Shown: in pieces, positions 1 through 8,215 of the stretch
Layout: every line of letters starts with the position of its first letter
Numbering within the stretch: the first letter of the stretch is position 1
Assembly: GCA_902761375.1 (NCBI GenBank)
Contig: CACWKB010000002.1
Location: forward strand, 1 to 64,000
DNA: 64,000 nt
Direction of reading: 5' to 3'
From: an uncultured Ruminococcus sp.
GTDB lineage: Bacteria; Bacillota; Clostridia; Oscillospirales; Acutalibacteraceae
Position numbers and translations under genes: made by a program
Notes under the pieces: generated by a model
Told to the model about the DNA's origin: nothing
Databases searched by the model: none
What the model saw: the letters and a program-made list of their open reading frames with translations, nothing else

Positions 1-1
1 G

Positions 2-1108
2 ACCGCCGGGGAGATCCTTGATCTCTGGCGTGACAAGGGCATTCTGATCCACGCGCAGAAGCCTGCGATCTATATTTACGAAGAAGAATTCAACGCCTAC
101 AACAAGCGCCGCAGCATCAAGGGCATGATCGCGCGCGTCAAGGTGGAGGAATTCTCCAAGGGCGTGATCCTGCCGCATGAGTTCACGCTGTCCAAGGCGA
201 AGGCTGACCGTTTTGAGCTGATGAAGGCGACAAACTGCAATTTCAGCCAGATCTACGCGCTCTACATGGACAGCGAGCACACCACGCTGAACACCATCGA
301 CGAGCTCAGTCAGGGCGAGCCCGACGCTAAATTCACCGACGGCGACCGCATCACGCATCGCCTTTGGATCGTCACCGACGAGGCGGTCATCGAAAAGCTC
401 GTCGCCGATTTTGCCGACCGCAAGCTCTATATCGCCGACGGTCACCACCGCTACGAGACCGCGCTCAACTACCGCAACTACTGCCGCGAGAACGGCATTT
501 CCAAGGAGGGCGACCCTCAGGATTACCAGATGATCTACCTGATGGACATGGAGCATCCGGGTCTTGTGGTGTTCCCGACCCACCGCATGGTGCGCGACCT
601 GCCCGGCTTCAATGCCGACAAGGTGCTCAAGGGCTGCGCGGAGTATTTTGATATTGACTCCTACAAGGACGTTTCCAACCTCAACACCGCGCTTTCCGCG
701 AAATACGCCGAGGGCAAAAAGGCGTTCGGCTTCTATGTAGGCAGGGGCAAGTGGCACCTGCTCACCCTAAAGGACATCGAGGTCATGGCGGAAATGCTGC
801 CCGACCTCAGCCCCGCGTCTCAGCAGCTCGACGTGAGCGTGCTGCACACCCTGATACTCGAGCGCATCCTCGGCATCGACAAGGAGAACATGGCTAATCA
901 GATCAACCTCACCTACACCAAGTTCTTCGAGGAGGCGATCATGGGCGTCGACAGGGGAGAGTTCCAGTGCTCCTTTATCCTCAATCCCACCCGCGTCACC
1001 GAGATCCGCGACGTGGCGGCGGCTGGCGAGAAGATGCCCCAGAAATCCACCTACTTCTATCCCAAGATGATCACCGGCATGGTCATGAACGACCTCGGCG
1101 TGGACTGA
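2..1108 (+). CDS. DUF1015 family protein, 5' end outside window
   Basis: The reading frame is open from the left window edge, so the true start lies upstream; about 368 residues are visible. The first visible ATG at 125 is not the start, because the upstream codons continue in frame with sensible sequence (GILIHAQKPAIYIYEEEF). The motif ADGHHRYETALNYR near base 435 is the hallmark of the DUF1015 family (COG4198). The function of this family is not established; it is widespread in Clostridia, often near serine metabolism genes, which are not visible here. The stop is separated by one base from the asparaginase start, so the two are probably co-transcribed and translationally coupled. Family call is confident, function unknown. 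Confidence 0.85.
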   Translation, partial: TAGEILDLWRDKGILIHAQKPAIYIYEEEFNAYNKRRSIKGMIARVKVEEFSKGVILPHEFTLSKAKADRFELMKATNCNFSQIYALYMDSEHTTLNTIDELSQGEPDAKFTDGDRITHRLWIVTDEAVIEKLVADFADRKLYIADGHHRYETALNYRNYCRENGISKEGDPQDYQMIYLMDMEHPGLVVFPTHRMVRDLPGFNADKVLKGCAEYFDIDSYKDVSNLNTALSAKYAEGKKAFGFYVGRGKWHLLTLKDIEVMAEMLPDLSPASQQLDVSVLHTLILERILGIDKENMANQINLTYTKFFEEAIMGVDRGEFQCSFILNPTRVTEIRDVAAAGEKMPQKSTYFYPKMITGMVMNDLGVD

Positions 1109-1109
1109 T

Positions 1110-2024
1110 ATGCGTATTCTGACGGTATTCACGGGCGGCACCATTGCCTGCTCCGAAAACGGCGGCACGCTTTCGCCCGATTCGGCGAACAGCGCCCTGC
1201 TGCTGCGGCTTTATCGAAATAAAACAGGCGACGATGAAACGGAGTTTATCTCCGTTCAGCCCTTCTCGATACTGAGCGAGAATATGGATTTTGACCGCCT
1301 CGATGCGCTTGCGGACTGCCTTTTGGCTCAGTCTATGGCTGATTATGACGGAGTGATCGTCGCCCACGGCACCGATACGCTCGCCTATACCGCGGCGTAT
1401 CTTTCCCTGCGGTTCGGAAAATGCGCTCCGCCCGTCGTGCTGGTCTCCGCCAATTATCCGCTCGCGGACAGCCGCTCAAACGGAGTCGACAACTTCTGCG
1501 GCGCGATGGCGTTCCTGCGCGCGAAAAGGGGAGAGGGCGTTTTCGTTTCCTACCGCAACGGCGACAGCTTCACGACGATTCACAGAGGCAGCGAGGTCAT
1601 GCCTCACTTGCCCTACAGCGACAGCGTTTTCAGCCTTTTTGACAATGTCTACGGCAGGGCAGAGGGCGGCGAATTTCTGCGCGACCCGGACTATAGGGAG
1701 CGCGGGCTGCCCAAGCCCGAGGGCTTGCCGGACGGAAGAGTGCTCTGGCTGCGCGCCCACGTCGGGATGAGTTTTCCGGTCGATCTGAGCGGCGTAAGAG
1801 CCGTACTGCTCGAGGGCTACCACTCCGGCACATTGCCGACGGACGGCGAGCCGCTGAGGGATTTCTGCGCACTCGCAAAAAGGGAGGGCGTACCCGTATT
1901 TCTGACAGGCGCGTGCGAGGGCTTTGCCTATGAGAGCAAGCTGATGTATGACGAGCTGAATATCCGCGTCCTGCCCCCGATGTCGCCGGTCGCGGCGTAT
2001 GTTTTGCTGAGCGGAATAAAGTGA
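1110..2024 (+). CDS. asparaginase family protein
   Basis: 304 residues. The N-terminus carries TGGTIA (residues 8-13) and residues 85-90 carry AHGTDT; these are the two signature blocks of bacterial L-asparaginases, and Thr11 and Thr88/Asp89 are the expected nucleophile and catalytic pair. The family hydrolyses L-asparagine to aspartate and ammonia. There is no signal peptide, so a cytoplasmic type I-like enzyme is expected. It is slightly shorter than the usual 325-340 residues. The ATG lies one base after the stop of the DUF1015 gene, implying coupling. A related amidase specificity (for example glutaminase or a Glu-tRNA amidotransferase D-like role) cannot be excluded. Confidence 0.85.
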   Translation: MRILTVFTGGTIACSENGGTLSPDSANSALLLRLYRNKTGDDETEFISVQPFSILSENMDFDRLDALADCLLAQSMADYDGVIVAHGTDTLAYTAAYLSLRFGKCAPPVVLVSANYPLADSRSNGVDNFCGAMAFLRAKRGEGVFVSYRNGDSFTTIHRGSEVMPHLPYSDSVFSLFDNVYGRAEGGEFLRDPDYRERGLPKPEGLPDGRVLWLRAHVGMSFPVDLSGVRAVLLEGYHSGTLPTDGEPLRDFCALAKREGVPVFLTGACEGFAYESKLMYDELNIRVLPPMSPVAAYVLLSGIK

Positions 2025-2070
2025 GAAGAGGGAGTATTGTTCTGTTTGCATCGAAGGATAATTAACAATG

Positions 2071-2100
2071 CGGCATTACAATCGGCTGCGGGTGTACATC
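2071..2100 (-). repeat. dispersed core-2 repeat, reverse copy
   Basis: Read on the minus strand this stretch gives GTACACCCGCAGCCGATTGT followed by AATGC, which matches the cores at 39827-39857 and 44646-44677 (CACCCGATTTGTAATGC). Short heptamer-like arms flank it: ACCATAA units at 2108-2122 and TTAACTA-like units at 2182-2213. It fills most of the gap between the asparaginase gene and the convergent kinase gene. Confidence 0.6.
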
Positions 2101-2130
2101 GGCAATTAACCATAAACCATAAAATAAAAC

Positions 2131-2178
2131 TCGGTCGGACTCGGAATGCATTTTTATAAGCATTCCGAGTCCGACCGA
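2131..2178. terminator. perfect 19-bp hairpin, dispersed CGGTCGG hairpin copy 1
   Basis: Bases 2131-2149 and 2160-2178 are exact reverse complements around a 10-base AT-rich loop. The hairpin sits between convergent genes with A-rich sequence before it and a short T-poor tail after it, so it can act as a terminator for both. It belongs to a family with copies at 11865, 44550 and 53043 that share the outer stem CGGTCGG/CCGACCG and an inner ATGCA. Confidence 0.7.
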
Positions 2179-2215
2179 AATTATTAACTATCAAGTATTA
2201 ACCATTAACTAAATA

Positions 2216-2965
2216 CTACTGCCAGTCGCAGACATTGACCCACGAGAGCAGGAAGTCGCGCTCCTCGGGCTTGCCCTTGACGGACTGCGAGGCGGCGACG
2301 ATCGGCAGCCACTCGTTCACATACTGACGCGCGGTGTCGGTCTTTTTGCAGAACAGGTTCAGGTACTTTTCTCCCAGCGCTTTCTGACCGCCGAGGCAGA
2401 AGGTCAGGTAGGTTCTGGCGGCGTCGGCGGCGCCGTTGCCCTGGGTCGCGTGCGACCAGTCGAGGATATAGGGCGTGCCGTCGGGCGTGATTATCACGTT
2501 GTCGGGCGTAAAGTCGCCATGGCAGACCTTGGCGTGCTTCTTCATCGCCGCGAGCCTTGTGTGGAGCTCATAGCGGGTAGTGGCGTCGAGGTCGGTCTGG
2601 CTGATCTTGTCCTGCATCTTGTCCTTGAGCCTCTTTAGCAGCGGACATTTTTTGCTCAGGATATCCATCTGGATGCTGACGAACAGCTCAAGATACTCGT
2701 CGAGCTTGTCGGGGTTCTCGTCCATGAGCTGTTTGAGGGTCTTGCCCTCGATATACTCGGAAACGATCGCCCATTTGCCGTCGAGCTTGGTGACCTCCTC
2801 GAGCTTGGGGATGTTGAGCCCCGTTTCCTCAACGCGCGCCTGATTCAGCGCCTCGTTGAGCACATCCGACTTGGGAAAGCTCTCGTCAAAAACCTTTGCG
2901 ACCAGATCGCCGTCCCTGTATATTACCTTGTGGCTTCTCTCTGCGAGAATGTTATCGAATTTCAT
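2216..2965 (-). CDS. APH/choline-kinase-fold phosphotransferase
   Basis: 249 residues from the ATG at 2965, chosen because AAGGGAG lies 8 bases before it; a longer frame to 2995 would overlap adhE. The catalytic loop CHGDFTPDN (HGD at 149-151, Asn156) and the Mg-binding ILDW (Asp169) identify an aminoglycoside phosphotransferase/choline kinase-like fold (COG0510). Members phosphorylate small molecules such as aminoglycosides, choline or sugars; the substrate cannot be read from the sequence. It lies 26 bases downstream of adhE on the same strand and may be read through from it. There is no evidence that it is a resistance gene. Confidence 0.8.
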   Translation of the reverse strand: MKFDNILAERSHKVIYRDGDLVAKVFDESFPKSDVLNEALNQARVEETGLNIPKLEEVTKLDGKWAIVSEYIEGKTLKQLMDENPDKLDEYLELFVSIQMDILSKKCPLLKRLKDKMQDKISQTDLDATTRYELHTRLAAMKKHAKVCHGDFTPDNVIITPDGTPYILDWSHATQGNGAADAARTYLTFCLGGQKALGEKYLNLFCKKTDTARQYVNEWLPIVAASQSVKGKPEERDFLLSWVNVCDWQ

Positions 2966-2991
2966 ATCGCGTACTCCCTTCTTCAGCCTTA

Positions 2992-5613
2992 TCAAACGGC
3001 GTTCTTGTTGTTGCCGTAGTAGGCGTTAAGGTACATCTGCTTGATCTCGGACATCAGCGGATAGCGCGGATTCGCGCCGGTGCACTGGTCGTCGAACGCC
3101 TGCTCGGTCATCTCGTCGAGGGTCGACAGGAAGTCCTCCTCGCTCACGCCGTAGTCTGCGATGGTAGCCTTGATGCCCACCCTTGCCTTGAGCTCGTTGA
3201 TGCCGTCGATCAGCTTTTCAACGCTCTCCTTGTCGTCCTTGCCGCCGAAGCCGAGGAAACGCGCGACCTCAGCGTAACGGGCGAGGGTATGGGGATGATC
3301 GTACTGCGGGAAGGTACCCATCTTGGACGGCACCTCGGAGGAGTTGAAGCGGATGACCTGCTCGAGCATGAGCGCGTTAGCTACGCCGTGGGCGATGTGG
3401 TGGAACGCGCCGAGCTTGTGAGCCATCGAATGGCAAACGCCGAGGAAGGCGTTCGCAAACGCCATACCCGCCATCGTAGCCGCGTGCGCGACCTTTTCGC
3501 GGGCGAAGGGCTCGTTCATGCCGTTGTCGTAGCAGGCAGGCAGATACTCAAAGATCACCTGAAGCGCCTTGAGCGCCAGACCGTCGGTGAAGTCGGTCGC
3601 CATCATCGAGGCGTAAGCCTCCAGAGCGTGCGAGACCGCGTCGATGCCCGAGGCGGCGGTCAGACCCTTGGGTCCGCTCATCATGTTGTTCGCGTCGACA
3701 ATAGCCATGTTGGGCATGAGCTCGTAGTCCGCGAGCGGATATTTTATGCCCGTATCCTGGTCGGTGATGACCGCGAAGGGCGTTACCTCGGAGCCTGTGC
3801 CGGAGGAGGTGGGGATAGCGATAAAGTAAGCCTTTTCACCCATTTTGGGGAAGGTGTAGACGCGCTTGCGGATGTCGATGAAGCGCATAGCCATGTCTTG
3901 GAAGTCCACCTCGGGATGCTCATAGAGCACCCACATGATCTTAGCCGCGTCCATTGCGGAGCCGCCGCCGAAGGCGATGATGGTGTCGGGCTCGAATTTG
4001 CGCATAGCCTCGGCTCCGTTTTGGGCGGAGATGAGCGAGGGATCGGGCTCAACGTCGGCGAAGGTGGTGTAAACGACGCCGAGCTCGTCGAGCTTGTCGG
4101 TGATGGGCTTGGTGTAGCCGTTCTTATAAAGGAAGGAGTCGGTGACGAGGAAGGCGCGTTTTTTGCCCATGACCGCCTTGAGCTCCTCCAGTGCGACGGG
4201 CATGCAGCCCCTCTTGATATAAACCTTTTCGGGCGCTCTGAACCAAAGCATATTTTCTCTCCTCTCGGCGACGGTCTTGATGTTGAGCAGGTGCTTTACT
4301 CCGACGTTCTCGCTGACCGAGTTGCCGCCCCAGGAGCCGCAGCCGAGGGTCAGGGAGGGAGTGAGGTTGAAGTTGTACAGGTCGCCGATGCCGCCCTGTG
4401 AGGACGGGGTGTTTACGAGTATGCGGCAGGTCTTCATGTGAGAGGCGAAGCGCTCGATCTTTTCGCGCTCGTTGATCTCGTCAACATAGAGCGACGAGGT
4501 GTGGCCGTAGCCGCCGTCGGCTACAAGCCGCTCAGCCTTGGCGATAGCGTCGTCAAAGTCCTCCGCCTTGTACATAGCCAGCACGGGCGAAAGCTTTTCG
4601 TGGGCGAATTCCTCGCTGATGTCCACGTTCTCGACCTCGCCGATGAGTATCTTGGTGCTCTCGGGGACCTCAACGCCTGCCAGCGCCGCGATCTTCACGG
4701 GCTTTTGACCGACGATCTTCGCGTTGAGCGCGCCGTTGATGATGATGGTCTTTCTGACCTTGTCAAGCTCCTCGTCCTTTAGGAAGTAGCAGCCGCGCGC
4801 CTTGAATTCCTTCTTGACCTTGGCATAGCTCTTCTTGGGGATGATCACGCTCTGCTCCGAGGCGCAGATCATGCCGTTGTCAAAGGTCTTGGAGTGGATT
4901 ATCGAGTTGACCGCGAGCAGGATGTCGGCGCTGTCGTCGATGATCGCGGGGGTGTTGCCTGCGCCGACGCCCAATGCGGGCTTGCCGCTCGAGTAAGCCG
5001 CCTTGACCATTCCGGGGCCGCCGGTCGCAAGGATGCAGTCAGCCTCCTGCATGAGCATATTGGTCAGCTCCAGCGAGGGAACGTCGATCCAGCTTATGAT
5101 GCCCTCGGGGGCGCCTGCCTCGACCGCAGCCTCGAGCACGAGCTTCGCCGCGGCGATAGTGCTCTTTTTGGCTCTGGGGTGAGGGCTGATGATGATTCCG
5201 TTTCGGGTCTTGAGACAGATCAGCGCCTTGAAAATCGCGGTTGAGGTGGGGTTGGTAGTGGGGATAACGGCGGCGATAACGCCGATCGGCTCGGCGATCT
5301 TCTTGGTGCCGTACACCTTGTTTTCCTCGATAACGCCGCAGGTCTTGACGTCCCTGTAGGCGTTGTAGATGTACTCGGAGGCAAAGTGGTTTTTGATGAC
5401 CTTATCCTCAACTACGCCCATGCCGGTCTCCTCGACCGCCATCTTGGCGAGAGGAAGCCTTGCGTTATTTGCCGCGGTCGCGGCTGCAAGGAAAATCCTG
5501 TCCACCTGCTCCTGAGTGTAGCCCGCAAAGAGCCTCTGCGCCTCGCGCACCCGCGCAAGAGCAGCCCCAAAGGACTCCGGGCTTTCAACAATAGGATATT
5601 CTCTGTTGCTCAT
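2992..5613 (-). CDS. adhE: bifunctional acetaldehyde-CoA/alcohol dehydrogenase
   Basis: 873 residues, the normal length for AdhE. The N-terminal half is a CoA-acylating aldehyde dehydrogenase (residues 1 to ~440) with catalytic Cys250 in NGMICASEQS. The C-terminal half (from ~450) is an iron-dependent alcohol dehydrogenase with the GGGSAMDAAK nucleotide-binding loop, GTGSEVTPFAVITD, and the metal-ligand block GVCHSMAHKLGAFHHIAHG. The enzyme reduces acetyl-CoA to acetaldehyde and then ethanol, regenerating NAD+ during fermentation; family members assemble into spirosomes. The ATG at 5613 has AAGGA about 9 bases upstream. The upstream 360 bases are tandem repeats (see 5633-5997), so its promoter must lie within or beyond them. 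Expression is usually redox-controlled through Rex in Firmicutes, but I could not identify a clear Rex site. Confidence 0.97.
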   Translation of the reverse strand: MSNREYPIVESPESFGAALARVREAQRLFAGYTQEQVDRIFLAAATAANNARLPLAKMAVEETGMGVVEDKVIKNHFASEYIYNAYRDVKTCGVIEENKVYGTKKIAEPIGVIAAVIPTTNPTSTAIFKALICLKTRNGIIISPHPRAKKSTIAAAKLVLEAAVEAGAPEGIISWIDVPSLELTNMLMQEADCILATGGPGMVKAAYSSGKPALGVGAGNTPAIIDDSADILLAVNSIIHSKTFDNGMICASEQSVIIPKKSYAKVKKEFKARGCYFLKDEELDKVRKTIIINGALNAKIVGQKPVKIAALAGVEVPESTKILIGEVENVDISEEFAHEKLSPVLAMYKAEDFDDAIAKAERLVADGGYGHTSSLYVDEINEREKIERFASHMKTCRILVNTPSSQGGIGDLYNFNLTPSLTLGCGSWGGNSVSENVGVKHLLNIKTVAERRENMLWFRAPEKVYIKRGCMPVALEELKAVMGKKRAFLVTDSFLYKNGYTKPITDKLDELGVVYTTFADVEPDPSLISAQNGAEAMRKFEPDTIIAFGGGSAMDAAKIMWVLYEHPEVDFQDMAMRFIDIRKRVYTFPKMGEKAYFIAIPTSSGTGSEVTPFAVITDQDTGIKYPLADYELMPNMAIVDANNMMSGPKGLTAASGIDAVSHALEAYASMMATDFTDGLALKALQVIFEYLPACYDNGMNEPFAREKVAHAATMAGMAFANAFLGVCHSMAHKLGAFHHIAHGVANALMLEQVIRFNSSEVPSKMGTFPQYDHPHTLARYAEVARFLGFGGKDDKESVEKLIDGINELKARVGIKATIADYGVSEEDFLSTLDEMTEQAFDDQCTGANPRYPLMSEIKQMYLNAYYGNNKNAV

Positions 5614-5632
5614 TTTTTACATCATCCTTTTT

Positions 5633-5997
5633 TAAGAATCTCTGATAGAACTACGTTTTTTGGGAAAGCTTCATCCGCTGTCATACTCTCCATCTGACTC
5701 CGACGAGGCGAGTTAGGAGAAGTTTTTTTAGGAATCTCTGATAGAATTACAATTTTTTGGAAAGCTTCATCCGCTGTCATACTCTCCATCTGACTCCGAC
5801 GAGGCGAGTTAGGAGAAGTTTGCTTTGCTTCGCTTTTTAGGAATCTCTGATAGAACTACGATTTTTGGGAAAGCTTCATCCGCTTTTTTAGGAATCTCTG
5901 ATAGGACTTCGGTTTTATTGAAAAGCGTCATCCGCTGTCATACTCTCCATCGGGCATCAACGAGGCGAGTTAGGAGAAGTTTGCTTTGCTTCGCCCT
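5633..5997. repeat. four tandem copies of a ~100-bp repeat upstream of adhE
   Basis: Copies begin at about 5633, 5730, 5839 and 5890, each with AGGAATCTCTGATAG(A/G)A followed by GAAAGCTTCATCCGC. Copies 1, 2 and 4 continue through TGTCATACTCTCCATC and CGAGGCGAGTTAGGAGAAG; copy 3 stops after about 50 bases. Copies 2 and 4 share an extra TTTGCTTTGCTTCGC tail. No convincing gene lies in this 485-base gap. Confidence 0.9.
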
Positions 5998-6098
5998 AAA
6001 AATATTCACGATGAAAGGTTTAACAGAGAAATGTAAAATACTCTCCATCGGACACCGAAGTTTTCCTGAAAATTATCCATTTTCAACTTTCAGCTAAA

Positions 6099-6842
6099 TC
6101 ACTCTCTCGGCATAGCCTCGCACTTGACGTTGTGGTTCTTTGCCCAGCTCTGAGCGTAGGAGTTCTCGTAGCACTTGATGGTCAGCGCGTCGTTGCACTG
6201 CTCAAAGGCGTCGTCCGCGATGCTGGTGATCGTGTCGGGCAATACTACCTCCTTGAGACCCTTGCACTGATAGAACGCGTACTGGGGAATGCTGCTGAGG
6301 TTATCGCTGTAGGGGAACTCGATCCTCTCGAGACCCGAAGCGCTGAAGGCATAGGGCTCGATCTTCTTGAGCGACTCGGGGATGTTGACCTCCTTGAGCG
6401 AGGTGCAGGCGAAGAACGCGTCGTAGCCGAGATACCTGAGCTGCGAGGGCAGAGTGACCTTGGTGAGGCTGTGGGCGCTCGCAAAGGCGTAGTCCTGGAT
6501 GTCGGTGATCGACTCGGGGATGACTACGGTCTCAAGGGTGTCCTTTCCGGGCTCAACACCGAAAACGCTGTGTCCGATGATCGAGATCTTGCGACCCTCG
6601 AAGCTGTCGGGGATAGTGAGGTTTTTGTCGCTGCCGTAGTAACGGGTGATCATCAGCTCACTGGAGTTGATGATGTAATAACCGAATTGAGAGTCCTTGA
6701 GGTCGGGGTCGGTGACGGGCACCGTGTATGCCGGACCTGGATTGCTGCTGCTTTTCTTGCCTTCGCAGCCGCAGCCCGACAGGGCGGCAGCCGAAACCGC
6801 GCAGAGTGTAGCGGCGAGTAACGCACAAAGAATTCTTTTCAT
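6099..6842 (-). CDS. BspA-type leucine-rich-repeat lipoprotein
   Basis: 247 residues. The N-terminus is a lipoprotein signal ending in ALSGC, with the lipidated Cys at 24. From about residue 60 the protein consists of LRR_5/BspA-type repeats, recognisable as ITDIQDYAFASAHSLTKVTL, LRYLGYDAFFACTSLKEVNI and similar units of 22-23 residues, ending with SYAQSWAKNHNVKCE. Such proteins are surface-exposed; many gut and oral species have them and some bind host or bacterial surfaces, but no partner can be named. It appears monocistronic. A larger relative lies at 51282-53027. Confidence 0.85.
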   Translation of the reverse strand: MKRILCALLAATLCAVSAAALSGCGCEGKKSSSNPGPAYTVPVTDPDLKDSQFGYYIINSSELMITRYYGSDKNLTIPDSFEGRKISIIGHSVFGVEPGKDTLETVVIPESITDIQDYAFASAHSLTKVTLPSQLRYLGYDAFFACTSLKEVNIPESLKKIEPYAFSASGLERIEFPYSDNLSSIPQYAFYQCKGLKEVVLPDTITSIADDAFEQCNDALTIKCYENSYAQSWAKNHNVKCEAMPRE

Positions 6843-6988
6843 AATAATTTCCTTTCCGGGTCTATCTGATTTTTGAAATGAAACCCATAGCAGTTTTTTT
6901 ATATAACAGATAAACGGTCAGTCCGAATATCTATATTGTACATGATTGTTAAAGTTTTGTCAATGTCTGTATTCAGACAATTTCATTT

Positions 6989-7149
6989 GGGCACCTCTAA
7001 AAACTCCCTGTTGTTCAGAGGTGCGGATATTTTATAGTGGATTTTTGTCAAAACGACGAAGTCATACTGACGTATAACGAGGAGTTTTGGCAGAAATATG
7101 CTGTGAAAGATTTGCGGCTATGGGCAGCAATGAGTTTTTAGAGGTGCCC
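6989..7149. mobile_element. MITE-like element with 18-bp terminal inverted repeats
   Basis: The ends GGGCACCTCTAAAAACTC (6989-7006) and its exact complement (7132-7149) bound 161 bases with no reading frame of note. The gap from 6843 to 7192 otherwise contains only AT-rich upstream sequence of the lipoprotein gene. Size, perfect terminal inverted repeats and lack of coding content fit a miniature inverted-repeat element mobilised in trans. A clear target-site duplication was not seen. Confidence 0.7.
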
Positions 7150-7192
7150 GTTTGACTGTATATCGGCAAAGCGGTCATTTCCGTCCGCATGT

Positions 7193-8197
7193 TCATTTAA
7201 CGGCTTCAAGCCTCCAGCTGCTGTTTTTCAGCGTGAAGCTGTCGGTCAGTCCCTCCGAGACCAGCGCGACGCCGTCCTTTGTCAGGATGACGTATTCAAA
7301 ATCTCCGCGCTCGCGGTAAAGCTTATTCGCGCCGTCTGCGCCCTTTACGAACAAAGCGGTGGAGAGGGCGTCGCTGAGCAGACCGCTGTCCGATACGACC
7401 GTGACCGAGACGATGTCGCCCTGAACCGGCGCCCCGGTGGCTGGGTCGAGGATGTGGCAGTAGGTCTTGCCGTCGTCGCCGACGAAATACCGCTCATAGC
7501 TGCCCGAGGTGGCGACTGTCCTGTCGCTGCAGCTAAGATAACCGATATAGTCCGCGGAGTTTTCCGGGTCGGCGATCCCGACCGTCCAGTCCGCGCCGCC
7601 GTTCTTTTTCCCGATGGCGGCAACCGTCCCTCCGAGGTTGAGCAGAGCCGATTCAGCGCCGCTGTCGCGCAGCATCGCCGCGCAGCGGTCGGCGGCATAG
7701 CCCTTGGCGACCGCGCCGAGGTCGAGCGCAAAGCCCTCGGGGAGCGTGATCTGCGAGCCGTCGATCCCGACGGCGGAGTATCCGGTGCGGCTGAGCAGGC
7801 TGTCGATGGTCGCCCGATCGGGGATACGGTAATTCTTGTCGATGAAGCCCCATTCCTTCACCAGCGGAAAGACAGTGGGGTCGAGCGCGCCGTCGAGCTC
7901 CGCGCAGAGCGCGAGGGTGCGGCTCAGCAGCTCGACGGTCGAGCCGTCGGCGGTGATTTTGCCGGAGCTGTTGAGGCGGGCGACGTCGCTGTTCTCGCCG
8001 TCGGGTGAAAACAGGCGATCGAGGCGTTCGATCTCGCCGCGCAGCACAGCCGCCTCGCCGGGGTCCGGGGAGCTGACGCGAAGGCTCATGTAGGTGTCCA
8101 TCGCCATAAATCCCTCGGTGCTCTCGGCAGCCGAGCAGCCCGCAGCGGATAATATGATAATTAGCAGCAGGATTATTGAAATACTTCGTTTTGGCAT
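7193..8197 (-). CDS. apbE: ApbE family FAD:protein FMN transferase, lipoprotein
   Basis: 334 residues from ATG 8197, preceded by GAAGGA at good spacing; an upstream TTG at 8212 is less likely. A lipoprotein signal ends in LSAAGC (Cys21). ApbE blocks follow: MAMDTYMSLRV, the LDLGAVAKGYAADR region, LLNLGGTVAAIG and HILDPATGAPV. The family covalently attaches FMN to threonines of RnfG/NqrC/FMN-binding proteins outside the membrane. No Rnf genes are in the window, so its target lies elsewhere. It is the last gene of a minus-strand set starting with trkA. Confidence 0.92.
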   Translation of the reverse strand: MPKRSISIILLLIIILSAAGCSAAESTEGFMAMDTYMSLRVSSPDPGEAAVLRGEIERLDRLFSPDGENSDVARLNSSGKITADGSTVELLSRTLALCAELDGALDPTVFPLVKEWGFIDKNYRIPDRATIDSLLSRTGYSAVGIDGSQITLPEGFALDLGAVAKGYAADRCAAMLRDSGAESALLNLGGTVAAIGKKNGGADWTVGIADPENSADYIGYLSCSDRTVATSGSYERYFVGDDGKTYCHILDPATGAPVQGDIVSVTVVSDSGLLSDALSTALFVKGADGANKLYRERGDFEYVILTKDGVALVSEGLTDSFTLKNSSWRLEAVK

Positions 8198-8215
8198 TGA
8201 TCCTTCAATCAAAAG

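Noticed and set aside
2216..2965. Aminoglycoside resistance gene
   Set aside because: Only the general APH/choline-kinase fold is supported; there is no mobile context or subfamily match.
2896..4401. 501-codon plus-strand frame opposite adhE
   Set aside because: It is the antisense shadow of adhE in GC-rich sequence; adhE has all family motifs and this frame has none.
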